Assembly: GCF_006349365.1 (NCBI RefSeq)
Contig: NZ_CP040899.1
Coordinates: 2,480,001 to 2,544,000, forward strand
Source of the DNA: Georgenia wutianyii
GTDB lineage: Bacteria; Actinomycetota; Actinomycetes; Actinomycetales; Actinomycetaceae
Direction: 5' to 3'
DNA length: 64,000 nt
Each line of letters opens with the position of its first letter. Position 1 is the first letter of the stretch. The notes under the pieces are model-generated. The model was not told the DNA's origin. It saw only the letters and a list, made by a program, of their open reading frames with translations, and did no database searches. Shown in pieces: positions 34,807-42,726 of this stretch. Made by a program: the position numbers and the translations under genes.

Positions 34807-35715
34807 GTGCGCCCGGTGTCGAGCAGTGCCGTAGCAGCGATCGTCGCTCTCGCCCTCGTCGGGTGCGCGCCCGACGAGCCGCCGCCGACGACGGTCGCGA
34901 GCGCCGTCGTCCCCACCGAGCCGGCCCGGTACGCGCTGTGCGCCGAGCTCCCGGCACAGCCGCAGCCCATGCCCGTCGAACGCTTCGACGGCTGGTGGAA
35001 CGCCGACCCGACGAGCGGGCAGGCAGCCCTCGACCCGGCGGAGTGGCCCGACCCGCGGATGCGGGAGCACCCCCGGGTCGCCGTCGTCGACACCCAGTCG
35101 GGTGGCTGGACGACGTGGGACCGGACCATCTGCGGGCAGAGCGACGAGTTCAGCCCAGTGATCGAGAAGGGCTGGCCGGACCTGAGCTACGTCGTCGTCG
35201 ACCTGGACACCGGCGAGGTGCTCGAGTCGGCCCCGATCGCGGACGTCGACGGCGGCGCGGGCCTCCGCACGACCTCGACGGCGAGCGCCGACATCGAGGC
35301 CAACGGCTGGGACGTCCTCGGAGCCGACGAGGCGGCACCCTACGCCGCGCTGGTGCGCGAGGACGACCCCTGGCCCGGCCTGAGGTTCGTCCACGCCGCC
35401 AAGGTCACGCCCACCGCGGTGGGCGGCGTCTACGAGTCGGCGGACGGCGTGGGGTTCACCTTCCGCCTGCAGCGGGAGGAACGCATGGGCGACGGCGGCC
35501 TGGCAGGCCGCGAGCCGCGCCCGTTGCAGATCGACGGCGCCGAGGGCTGGACGTACGCCGGGGCGTCGTGGGCCTTCGTCGCCGACGCCGTCACGCCGGG
35601 CTGCAGCGCCTCGGTCCACGCCGTGCCGGTGAGCACCGACGTCCCGCCGTGGCCCGAGGGCTACGACGACTACCTCGCCGGGACAGTCCTGCCGCGGCTC
35701 CTCCAGGCCTGCTAG
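34807..35715 (+). CDS. Predicted lipoprotein of unknown function
   Basis: A 302-residue protein I cannot assign to a family. The N-terminus is a signal peptide with lipobox LVGC (Cys ~20). The mature part has four further Cys (LCAELP, TICGQS, PGCSAS and the C-terminal Cys), Trp-rich segments (GWWNADPTS, GGWTTWDR) and no recognisable catalytic motif. The GTG was chosen because it starts the signal peptide and lies six bases after AACGCT, consistent with a leaderless start; an upstream in-frame ATG would run through the palindrome. Confidence 0.65.
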   Translation: MRPVSSSAVAAIVALALVGCAPDEPPPTTVASAVVPTEPARYALCAELPAQPQPMPVERFDGWWNADPTSGQAALDPAEWPDPRMREHPRVAVVDTQSGGWTTWDRTICGQSDEFSPVIEKGWPDLSYVVVDLDTGEVLESAPIADVDGGAGLRTTSTASADIEANGWDVLGADEAAPYAALVREDDPWPGLRFVHAAKVTPTAVGGVYESADGVGFTFRLQREERMGDGGLAGREPRPLQIDGAEGWTYAGASWAFVADAVTPGCSASVHAVPVSTDVPPWPEGYDDYLAGTVLPRLLQAC

Positions 35716-35811
35716 ACCTCGGACGCGATCTCCTCGCGGGACCGTTGCCCACCACCTCGCCGCAGCCGGCACTCCGGGCACTCGGGGCAGCCCACCTGCG
35801 ACACTGGCCAC

Positions 35812-36204
35812 ATGCACAAGAACCTCCTCGGCCCCGAGCCGACCTACCTGCCCGAGGACCACCCCGACCTCGCCGCCCGCGCCGCCGTCGAGAAGGGTGA
35901 GGACGTCCGCACGGTCGCCGCCCGCCTGCCCGCCGCGAGCTGGGCCTGGGCCGAGCTGGCCCGTGAGTCGCTCGCCGAGCAGGACCCGGTGGCCGCCTAC
36001 GCCTACGCCCGCACCGGCTACCACCGCGGCCTGGACGCGCTGCGCCGCGCCGGGTGGCGGGGCCAGGGGCCGATCCCCGCCGACCACGTCCCGAACCAGG
36101 GCTTCCTCGCCGCGCTCGAGGCGCTGGGCGACGCCGCCGAGGCCATCGGGGAGGACGAGGAGGCCGAGCGCTGCCGCACGTTCCTCACCGAGGCCACGGC
36201 CTGA
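35812..36204 (+). CDS. DUF3151 protein
   Basis: A 130-residue, all-helical cytoplasmic protein of the actinobacterial family DUF3151. Typical segments are NLLGPEPTYLPEDHP near the N-terminus, SWAWAELARESL and TGYHRGLDALRRAGWRGQGPIPADHVPNQ. The latter half looks like a tetratricopeptide-type helix pair (GDAAEAIGEDEEAERCRTFL). Function is unknown. The ATG is six bases after GACACT with no Shine-Dalgarno sequence. No partner gene is coupled to it. Confidence 0.88.
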   Translation: MHKNLLGPEPTYLPEDHPDLAARAAVEKGEDVRTVAARLPAASWAWAELARESLAEQDPVAAYAYARTGYHRGLDALRRAGWRGQGPIPADHVPNQGFLAALEALGDAAEAIGEDEEAERCRTFLTEATA

Positions 36205-36373
36205 GCCTCCGGGCGCCTGCGTTCCCCGGACGCGGGCGCCCACCTTTTGGACAAGCCTTTTCAAAACCCGTCGACTGCGCCATCCTCACCACACGTGCGC
36301 TCGGAACGGCCCGTGCGCACGTGCTCGAGCGGCCCTCCACCGCTCGCCTCCGCAGGTAGAGAAAGGCCTCCGC

Positions 36374-38683
36374 ATGCGTCCCCTCCTTCGCGCTGCCCTG
36401 ACGACGGCCACGGCCCTCGTGCTCGCCGCGCCGCTCGGCGTCCTGCCCGCGACGGGGTCCCCCGCCCTGGCCCCAGCAGTGGCGCGGCCGGCTCCGGCAC
36501 CCCGCCCGGCGCCGGCGGGTGCGACGTTCCACCTCGCCGACGACGCGCTGTCCCGGACGACCAACGTCTTCACCTACGGCCGTCCCGGCGACGAGGTGCT
36601 CGTCGGCGACTGGGACGGCAACGGCACCGACACCCTCGCCGTGCGCCGCGGGAACGCCGTCCACGTCTCGAACTCCCTGCGCGGCGGCGCCGCGGACGTC
36701 GTCGTCACCTACGGCCGGCCTGGTGACGGGATTCTCGTCGGCGACTGGGACGGTGACGGCGAGGACACCCTCGCGGTCCGCCGCGGGGCGACGTACCACA
36801 TCCGCAACTCCCTCTCCTCGGGCCCGGCCGACGTCGTCGTCACCTTCGGACGGCCCACGGACACCGTGCTCGTCGGCGACTGGGACGGCAACGGCACCGA
36901 CACCCTCGCCGTGCGCCGCGGCGCCCACTACTTCCTCAGCGAGACCTTGCGCAGCGGCCCGGCAGACCTCGAGGTCTGCTACGGCCGTGAGGGCGACGGC
37001 GCCGTCGTCGGCGACTGGACCGGCTCCGGCGCCGACACCCTGGGCGTGCGGCGCGGCGCCGAGTACCACCTCGCCCACGGGCTGCGCCCGGGCCAGGCGG
37101 ACCGCGTCGCCGTCTACGGGCGGCCCGGGGACACCGTCCTCGTCGGCGACTGGGACGGCAACGGGGTGGACTCCCTCGCGGTGCGCCGCACCTCCGGCAC
37201 CGCGCCTGCCCCGCAGCCCGCGCCGCAGCCCGGCCCGGTCGTCCCCGGCGATCCCCAGGGGCCGACCGACCCGGTGGACCCCGAGCAGCCGGAGGCGGTC
37301 TTCGACGAGCCGCTCGCCATCCCGCCGCTCGCCGACTCCGTCGTCGACGAGGACGGCACGCGCGTCTTCCGACTGACCGCGCAGGAGGGCTCGACGTCCT
37401 TCCGCGACGGCGTCGACACCGAGACGTGGGGCTTCAACGGCGACTTCCTCGGCCCGACACTGCGGGCCCGGCGCGGTGAGCAGGTGGCCGTGGAGGTCAC
37501 CAACACGCTGGGGGAGTCGACGAGCGTCCACTGGCACGGCATGCACCTGCCCCCGGAGATGGACGGCGGCCCTCACCAGGAGGTGGCGGCCGGCGGGACC
37601 TGGCGGCCCACGTGGCTCATCGACCAGCCCGCCGCCACGCTCTGGTACCACCCCCACCCGCACGGACGCACCGAGAAGCACGTCTACCTCGGCATGTCGG
37701 GCATGTTCATCCTCGACGACGACGAGGCGGACGCCGCCGGGCTGCCCAGCGAGTACGGCGTCGACGACATCCCCGTCATCGTCCAGGACAAGTCCTTCAC
37801 CGAGGACGGCCAGCTCACCATGGCCTCACGCGTCCCGAGCGGCGTCATGGGCGAGACGATCATGGTCAACGGCACCATCGGTGCGGTCCAGGAGGTGAGC
37901 ACCGAGCTCGTGCGGCTGCGCGTCCTCAACGGCTCGACGCTGCGCACCTACAACTTCGGCTTCGACGACGACCGCACCTTCCAGCTCGTCGGCACCGACG
38001 GCGGGCTGCTCGCCGCCCCGCACACGACCACCCGGATCCAGCTCTCCCCCGGTGAGCGGGCCGAGATCGTCGTCGCGATGGAGGCCGGCTCGGAGACGAT
38101 GCTCCGCTCCTACCCCCAGCAGCTGGGCGTCATCAACGACGCCCAGGGGTACGGCGCCTTCGACACCCTCGACATCCTCCGGCTGGTCGCCGCGGACGAC
38201 CTCGCGCCGTCGGGGGCCGTCCCGGACGTGCTGCCGGACTACGGCCGGCTCGACGAGGCCGACGTCGCCACCACCCGCACCTTCGTCATGAAGAACCTGC
38301 GGATGAACGGCCAGTTCATGGACATGAACCGGATCGACGAGGTCGTCACCGTGGACACCACCGAGGTGTGGGTGGTGCGCAACGAGGACCCGATGCCGCA
38401 CAACTTCCACATCCACGACGTCCAGTTCGAGGTGCTCTCCGTCGACGGCGCGCCCCCGCCGCCGGAGCTGTCTGGCCGCAAGGACACGATCTACACCGAG
38501 CCGGGCCGCGAGTACCGCCTCATCATGCGCTTCGAGCACTACGCCAACCCCGAGATGCCGTACATGTACCACTGCCACCTGCTGCGCCACGAGGACTTCG
38601 GGCTGATGGGCCAGTTCGTCGTCGTCGAGCCCGGCACCGAGCCGCCGACGACGCTGCCGGAGGACGGCCACCACGACCACTGA
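36374..38683 (+). CDS. Secreted multicopper oxidase with N-terminal FG-GAP-like repeats
   Basis: A 769-residue exported oxidase. After the signal peptide and an Ala/Pro linker come five ~45-residue repeats (consensus YGRPGDxVLVGDWDGNGxDTLAVRRG; residues ~48-275) resembling FG-GAP/VCBS beta-propeller blades with Asp-rich calcium-type loops. A Pro-rich linker leads to three cupredoxin domains. Copper sites are HWHG (386-389), HPHPHG, HNFHIH and HCHLLRHEDFGLM (733-745), the last with a Met axial ligand as in CotA/CueO. It would oxidise phenols, metal ions or bilirubin-like substrates with O2. The C-terminus is His-rich (GHHDH). Confidence 0.88.
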   Translation: MRPLLRAALTTATALVLAAPLGVLPATGSPALAPAVARPAPAPRPAPAGATFHLADDALSRTTNVFTYGRPGDEVLVGDWDGNGTDTLAVRRGNAVHVSNSLRGGAADVVVTYGRPGDGILVGDWDGDGEDTLAVRRGATYHIRNSLSSGPADVVVTFGRPTDTVLVGDWDGNGTDTLAVRRGAHYFLSETLRSGPADLEVCYGREGDGAVVGDWTGSGADTLGVRRGAEYHLAHGLRPGQADRVAVYGRPGDTVLVGDWDGNGVDSLAVRRTSGTAPAPQPAPQPGPVVPGDPQGPTDPVDPEQPEAVFDEPLAIPPLADSVVDEDGTRVFRLTAQEGSTSFRDGVDTETWGFNGDFLGPTLRARRGEQVAVEVTNTLGESTSVHWHGMHLPPEMDGGPHQEVAAGGTWRPTWLIDQPAATLWYHPHPHGRTEKHVYLGMSGMFILDDDEADAAGLPSEYGVDDIPVIVQDKSFTEDGQLTMASRVPSGVMGETIMVNGTIGAVQEVSTELVRLRVLNGSTLRTYNFGFDDDRTFQLVGTDGGLLAAPHTTTRIQLSPGERAEIVVAMEAGSETMLRSYPQQLGVINDAQGYGAFDTLDILRLVAADDLAPSGAVPDVLPDYGRLDEADVATTRTFVMKNLRMNGQFMDMNRIDEVVTVDTTEVWVVRNEDPMPHNFHIHDVQFEVLSVDGAPPPPELSGRKDTIYTEPGREYRLIMRFEHYANPEMPYMYHCHLLRHEDFGLMGQFVVVEPGTEPPTTLPEDGHHDH

Positions 38684-38694
38684 CCCCCTCCCGC

Positions 38695-38751
38695 GGCGGG
38701 GCTCCTCCGGCTAGCGTCGTACGCAGCACCGCAGCCTGGAGGAGCCCCGCC
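38695..38751 (+). promoter_or_regulatory. Ribosome-binding-site-masking hairpin
   Basis: A perfect 14-bp stem: GGCGGGGCTCCTCC (38695-38708) pairs with GGAGGAGCCCCGCC (38738-38751). The right arm contains the Shine-Dalgarno sequence of the next gene and ends at its ATG. The 29-base loop contains TAGCGT (38712-38717), a plausible -10. A read-through mRNA would hide the site, while a transcript starting in the loop would not. Confidence 0.75.
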
Positions 38752-39600
38752 ATGAGCACAGCCCACCCGCTCCCGCCCCTCGCCGAGCACGTCGTGTGCG
38801 CGACGTGCGGTGTCGAGCACGGCGACCGTCCGCTGCCCGACGTGTGCCTCCTGTGCGCCGACGAGCGCCAGTGGGTGCCCCGGGTCGGCCAGGTCTGGAC
38901 GACGGTCGGCCGGCTCGCTGAGGAGGGCAGCACCGTCCGCATCGAGGAGCTCGAGCCGGGCCTCGTCGGCCTCACGGCCCGGCCGCGGGTGGGCATCGGG
39001 CAGACCGCGACGCTCGTCCTCACCGACGCCGGCAACGTCCTGTTCGACGTGCCCGCCTTCATCGACGACGCCACCGTGGAGGCGGTCGCCGGGCTCGGCG
39101 GGATCGCCGCCGTGGTCGCGAGCCACCCGCACATGTACGGGGTGCAGTCGCTGTACAGCCGGGCGTTCGGCGATGCGCCCGTCCTCGTCGCGCGCGCCGA
39201 CGCGGGGTTCCTCCCGCTGCGGGTGCCGGCGGTGCGGCTGTGGGAGACGGCGCACGAGGTCGTGCCCGGGGTGTGGCTGGAGCAGGTCGGCGGGCACTTC
39301 CCGGGCAGCACCGTCGCGCACCTCACCGGCGCGGACGGCCGCGGGGTGCTGCTCGCGGGGGACGCGATCTTCCCCGGTCCGGAGGGGTGGTCGGTGAGCT
39401 TCCTGCGCAGCTACCCGAACCGCATCCCGCTCTCGGGGGCCGTCGTGCGGCGGATCGTCGAACAGGTGGGCCGGCTGAGCTTCGACCGGCTCTACGGCAA
39501 CCTCGGGGGCGCGGTGCCGGAGCGTGCCCAGGAGGTGGTCCAGGAGTCCGCGCGGCGGTACGTGGCCTGGGTCACGGGCGAGCACGACGACCTCACCTGA
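38752..39600 (+). CDS. Metallo-beta-lactamase-fold protein with N-terminal zinc ribbon
   Basis: A 282-residue cytoplasmic protein. Two Cys pairs (CATC, CLLC; residues ~18-40) make a rubredoxin-like zinc ribbon. The rest follows the metallo-beta-lactamase fold (LVLTDAGNVLFDVPAFID, VASHPHMYG, VGGHFPGSTVAHL, LLAGDAIFPGPEG). The usual HxHxDH motif is reduced to SHPHMYG, though later His and Asp positions remain, so metal binding may be altered or single-site. Function unknown; related proteins occur widely as MBL-fold hydrolases. Translation may be controlled by the hairpin that covers its ribosome-binding site. Confidence 0.78.
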   Translation: MSTAHPLPPLAEHVVCATCGVEHGDRPLPDVCLLCADERQWVPRVGQVWTTVGRLAEEGSTVRIEELEPGLVGLTARPRVGIGQTATLVLTDAGNVLFDVPAFIDDATVEAVAGLGGIAAVVASHPHMYGVQSLYSRAFGDAPVLVARADAGFLPLRVPAVRLWETAHEVVPGVWLEQVGGHFPGSTVAHLTGADGRGVLLAGDAIFPGPEGWSVSFLRSYPNRIPLSGAVVRRIVEQVGRLSFDRLYGNLGGAVPERAQEVVQESARRYVAWVTGEHDDLT

Positions 39601-39628
39601 CCGGGACGGCACCTGACCCAGGACGCGC

Positions 39629-39664
39629 GAAAGGCCCCCATCCCGTGAGGGATGGGGGCCTTTC
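39629..39664. terminator. Bidirectional terminator
   Basis: A perfect 16-bp stem (arm GAAAGGCCCCCATCCC, loop GTGA) with A- and T-containing ends lies between the MBL-fold gene and the convergent tRNA-Glu gene and can serve both. Confidence 0.92.
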
Positions 39665-39669
39665 TCATG

Positions 39670-39742
39670 TAGCCCCGACCGGATTCGAACCGGCGCCGCC
39701 GCCTTGAGAGGGCGGTGTCCTAGGCCGCTAGACGACGGGGCC
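39670..39742 (-). tRNA. tRNA-Glu (CTC)
   Basis: A 73-base cloverleaf. The acceptor 5' strand is GGCCCCG (with a G-U first pair), the D-arm is GTCTAGCGGCCTAGGAC, the anticodon stem CCGCC/GGCGG encloses loop CTCTCAA with anticodon CTC, and the T-loop is TTCGAAT. CCA is not encoded. Same strand as tRNA-Gln, 56 bases upstream of it in transcription order, so probably processed from one precursor. Confidence 0.95.
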
Positions 39743-39798
39743 TCCTGCGCTTCTTGCCTGGTCAGAGTTTATCGGATCTCCCGACTCGCTCCAAACCG

Positions 39799-39870
39799 CT
39801 GGGGTACCAGGACTCGAACCTAGACTAACTGAACCAGAATCAGTCGTGCTGCCAATTACACCATACCCCA
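39799..39870 (-). tRNA. tRNA-Gln (CTG)
   Basis: A 72-base cloverleaf beginning TGGGGTA as in other Gln tRNAs, with 3' strand TACCCCA and discriminator G. The anticodon stem ACTGA/TCAGT encloses loop TTCTGGT with anticodon CTG. The T-loop is TTCGAGT. CCA is not encoded. Confidence 0.95.
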
Positions 39871-39978
39871 TGGGGTATTCCGTCCGCCCGGAGGTGAACG
39901 TCGTACCGGGCGGTAACATTACCCGGCCCTCCCCCTGGAGCCAAAGCCGGGAGCGGTGGGGGTGGTCACACTCGCCCC

Positions 39979-40629
39979 TCACGGGCCCTCGAGCAGCCCG
40001 AGGTCCAGGGCTCGCAGGACCGCCCTCGTGCGGTCGCGGACCCCGAGCTTGACGAACACCGCGGACAGGTAGTTCTTCACCGTGCCGGGCGCGAGGAACA
40101 GTGCCCCGGAGATCTCGGTGTTGGAGTAGCCGGCGGCCACGAGCCGCAGGACGTCGAGCTCCCTGGGGGTCAGCGGCTCAGGCGCAGCAAGGCCTTCGAC
40201 CCCCGAGCGCTCGCGCCGGACCGCCCGGAAGAGCCGGTCGGTGAGGCCCGGCTGGAGCAGTGTGCCGCCCCCTGCCAGGACGGTGATCGCCGAGACGAGC
40301 TGGTCGAGCGTCACGTCCTTGAGGAGGTAGCCGCGGGCGCCGGCGCGCAGCGCGCGGAGCACGAGCTCGTCGTCGTCGAAGGTCGTGAGGACGAGGACCG
40401 GGAGACGGAGATCACGCTCCCGGAGCTCCTCGAGGACGGCGATCCCGTCCCGTCTGGGCATGCGCAGGTCCAGGAGGAGCACGTCGACGTCACCCGCGGC
40501 GACGATCGCGAGGGCGTCCTCACCGTCCTCCCCCTCGCCTGTGACGTTGATCTCCTCGCTCAGCGAGAGGAGGCCGACGATGCCCTGGCGGACGAGCGTC
40601 TGGTCGTCGACGACGGCGACCCGGATCAC
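39979..40629 (-). CDS. NarL/LuxR-family response regulator (module 2)
   Basis: A 216-residue response regulator. The receiver has VVDDQTLVRQG, phospho-acceptor Asp in LLLDLRMPRRDG (~residue 54), VLTTFDDDE and the Lys of YLLKDVT. The C-terminal LuxR domain runs from LTPRELDVLRLVAAG to APGTVKNYLSAVFVKLG. The GTG start overlaps the kinase stop (GTGA). Its likely target is the divergent ABC transporter operon at 42 kb, giving a sensor-pump module parallel to that at 23-27 kb. Confidence 0.94.
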   Translation of the reverse strand: MIRVAVVDDQTLVRQGIVGLLSLSEEINVTGEGEDGEDALAIVAAGDVDVLLLDLRMPRRDGIAVLEELRERDLRLPVLVLTTFDDDELVLRALRAGARGYLLKDVTLDQLVSAITVLAGGGTLLQPGLTDRLFRAVRRERSGVEGLAAPEPLTPRELDVLRLVAAGYSNTEISGALFLAPGTVKNYLSAVFVKLGVRDRTRAVLRALDLGLLEGP

Positions 40630-41882
40630 GGCGCGACCCGCCCGACGTCGCGCCCCGCGCCGGCCCGCCCGACGGTGAGGGCACGCGCACCGGGGCGCAC
40701 CTCGCCCGGCGCGCGCGGCACCGTGACGGTCACGGTGAAACCCTCCCCGGGCGCCGACTCGACCGCCACCCGCCCGCCGAGCGCCCCGACACGCTCGGCC
40801 ATCCCGGTGAGCCCGTTGCCCGGCACGACCGCCGGGCTCCCCCGCCCGTCGTCGTGGGCGCGCACGGTGAGCGCGCCGTCGTCGTCCTGGACGACCGCCA
40901 CGTCCAGCCGCCGCGCGCCCGCGTGGCGCAGCGTGTTCGTCGCGATCTCCTGGACCGCGCGGCCCACGGCCAGCGCGACGTCCTGCGCGGGCGGCTCGGG
41001 CACCTCGACGGCGAGCGCGACCTCCAGCCCGGGCAGGTCCCCGAGCAGCTCGCGCAGCGTCTCCGCGAGCCGGTGCGGCTCCTCGCGCAGCGCGCTCACC
41101 GTCGCGCGCACCTCCCCGAGCAGGTCCTTGGCGACGGCGCGGGCGCGCGCGACGTGCCGCGCCGCCTCCCCCTCGGCGAGGTGCCCGGCGATCTCCAGCT
41201 CCAGGGCGAGCGCGGTGAGCTGGTGCCCCACGCCGTCGTGCAGGTCGCGGGCGATGCGCAGCCGCTCTGCGTCGCGGCTCGACGCGGAGAGCAGGGCGGT
41301 CGCTGCCCGCAGCTCCGCGTGCGCCGCCCGCAGCTCCTCGTGGGTGGCGCGCAGGCGGCTGTGGGCCCGGTCGAGCTCGGCGCGGCCAGCCGCCTCACGC
41401 TCCGCGATGGTGATGACGGCGACGGCGAAGGCCTGGAAGGAGGCGAACGTGCCGGTGAGCGCGAGGACGATGCCGACGTCCGCGCCGCCGAGCACCATCC
41501 CCACGGCGACGGCCACGGACTGCACTGCGACGAGGGCGACGAGCCCGCCGCGCCCCACGACCGTCGTCCACGACGCCGCGGTGACGACGAAGAGGGTCGC
41601 CATCCAGCTGAGGCCGGGCGCGAGGAACCACACCGCGAGGCCGAGCAGGAGCAGCAGCGGCGCGGCCGGCACCCGCGGCAGGAGCGGACGGCGCACGAGC
41701 AGCTCGGCGTCCAGGACGTAGACGAGGACGTAGCCGGCGAGGGCCAGCGACCACGCCGTGAGGGTCGCCGGGGCGGGCTGCCACGCGCCCGTCGCCACCG
41801 AGACGAGGGCCGCACCGCCCGCGACCAGCACGGCGGCGAGGCCGGTGAGCGCGCTCGAGCGCGCGTCCGTGGCGTTCGTCAC
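40626..41882 (-). CDS. DesK/LiaS-type sensor histidine kinase (module 2)
   Basis: A 418-residue membrane kinase with about six hydrophobic segments (residues ~12-165), a coiled coil (AELDRAHSRLRATHEELRAA), the HisKA_3 motif RIARDLHDGVGHQLT and an ATPase domain with EIATNTLRHAGARR and GNGLTGMAERVGALGGRV. The GTG lies six bases after TACGAT, without a Shine-Dalgarno sequence, so a leaderless transcript is likely; this decides against a longer N-terminus. Divergent from the ABC exporter genes. Confidence 0.92.
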   Translation of the reverse strand: MTNATDARSSALTGLAAVLVAGGAALVSVATGAWQPAPATLTAWSLALAGYVLVYVLDAELLVRRPLLPRVPAAPLLLLLGLAVWFLAPGLSWMATLFVVTAASWTTVVGRGGLVALVAVQSVAVAVGMVLGGADVGIVLALTGTFASFQAFAVAVITIAEREAAGRAELDRAHSRLRATHEELRAAHAELRAATALLSASSRDAERLRIARDLHDGVGHQLTALALELEIAGHLAEGEAARHVARARAVAKDLLGEVRATVSALREEPHRLAETLRELLGDLPGLEVALAVEVPEPPAQDVALAVGRAVQEIATNTLRHAGARRLDVAVVQDDDGALTVRAHDDGRGSPAVVPGNGLTGMAERVGALGGRVAVESAPGEGFTVTVTVPRAPGEVRPGARALTVGRAGAGRDVGRVAP

Positions 41883-42012
41883 ACGGCGATCGTAGAGGGC
41901 GGGCCGCACGCGCCGGGGGTGCCATTGGTCATTGCCCGGATGCGGACCTTCCGGCACCACCGCCGGCGGCGCCGTCTCCCTAGCGTCGTCGTCACCAGGA
42001 AGGAGCCCGATG

Positions 42013-42726
42013 ATGACCGTTCTCTCGATGACCGACGTCCACAAGCGCTACGGGCCCACGGCCGCGCTGGCCGGGGCCGACCTCGCCGTCCACCGCGGGG
42101 AGGTCGTCGCCCTGCTCGGCCCCAACGGCGCCGGCAAGACGACGATGTTCGAGCTGCTGCTCGGCCTCGTGCGGCCCACCTCCGGGCGGGTGCGGGTGCT
42201 CGGCGCGGCACCGGGCACGTCCCGGCACCGGGTGGGGGCGATGCTCCAGTCCGCCGGCCTGCCCGAGCAGGTGACCGTCGCCGAGCTCGTCGAGCTCGTC
42301 GGCCGGTCCTACCCCCGCCCCCTGCCGACGCCGCAGGTGCTCGAGCGCACCGCCCTCACCGACCGTGCCCGGCGCACCGTCACCGCGCTGTCCGGCGGCG
42401 AGCGCCAGCGGCTGCTGCTCGCCATGGCGCTCGTCGGCGCCCCCGAGCTGCTGCTCCTCGACGAGCCGACCGCGGCGATGGACGTCGCCTCGCGGCGGGC
42501 GTTCTGGCGGCTCACCCGCGCGAGTGTCGCCGAGGGCGCGACCGTCCTGTTCGCCACCCACGACCTCCTCGAGGCCGAGGCGGTGGCCGACCGCGTCGTC
42601 GTCGTCGCCCGGGGGCGCGTGATCGCCGACGCCCCACCCCACGAGCTCGCCGAGCACGACCACCTCGAGGAGGTCTTCCTCGCCCTCACCGAGGAGTCAC
42701 CCACCGTCGAAGGAGCCTGGCCATGA
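42013..42726 (+). CDS. ABC exporter ATP-binding protein (module 2)
   Basis: A 237-residue ATPase. Walker A is LGPNGAGKTTM, the Q-loop is AMLQSAGLPEQ, the signature LSGGERQRLLLA, Walker B LLLLDEPTAAMD and the switch His lies in FATHDLLEAE. Two adjacent ATG codons exist; the second has AAGGAG at the better spacing of seven bases. Its gene overlaps the permease by ATGA. It lacks the C-terminal DrrA-type extension of the module 1 ATPase. Probably a drug or antimicrobial-peptide exporter. Confidence 0.92.
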   Translation: MTVLSMTDVHKRYGPTAALAGADLAVHRGEVVALLGPNGAGKTTMFELLLGLVRPTSGRVRVLGAAPGTSRHRVGAMLQSAGLPEQVTVAELVELVGRSYPRPLPTPQVLERTALTDRARRTVTALSGGERQRLLLAMALVGAPELLLLDEPTAAMDVASRRAFWRLTRASVAEGATVLFATHDLLEAEAVADRVVVVARGRVIADAPPHELAEHDHLEEVFLALTEESPTVEGAWP

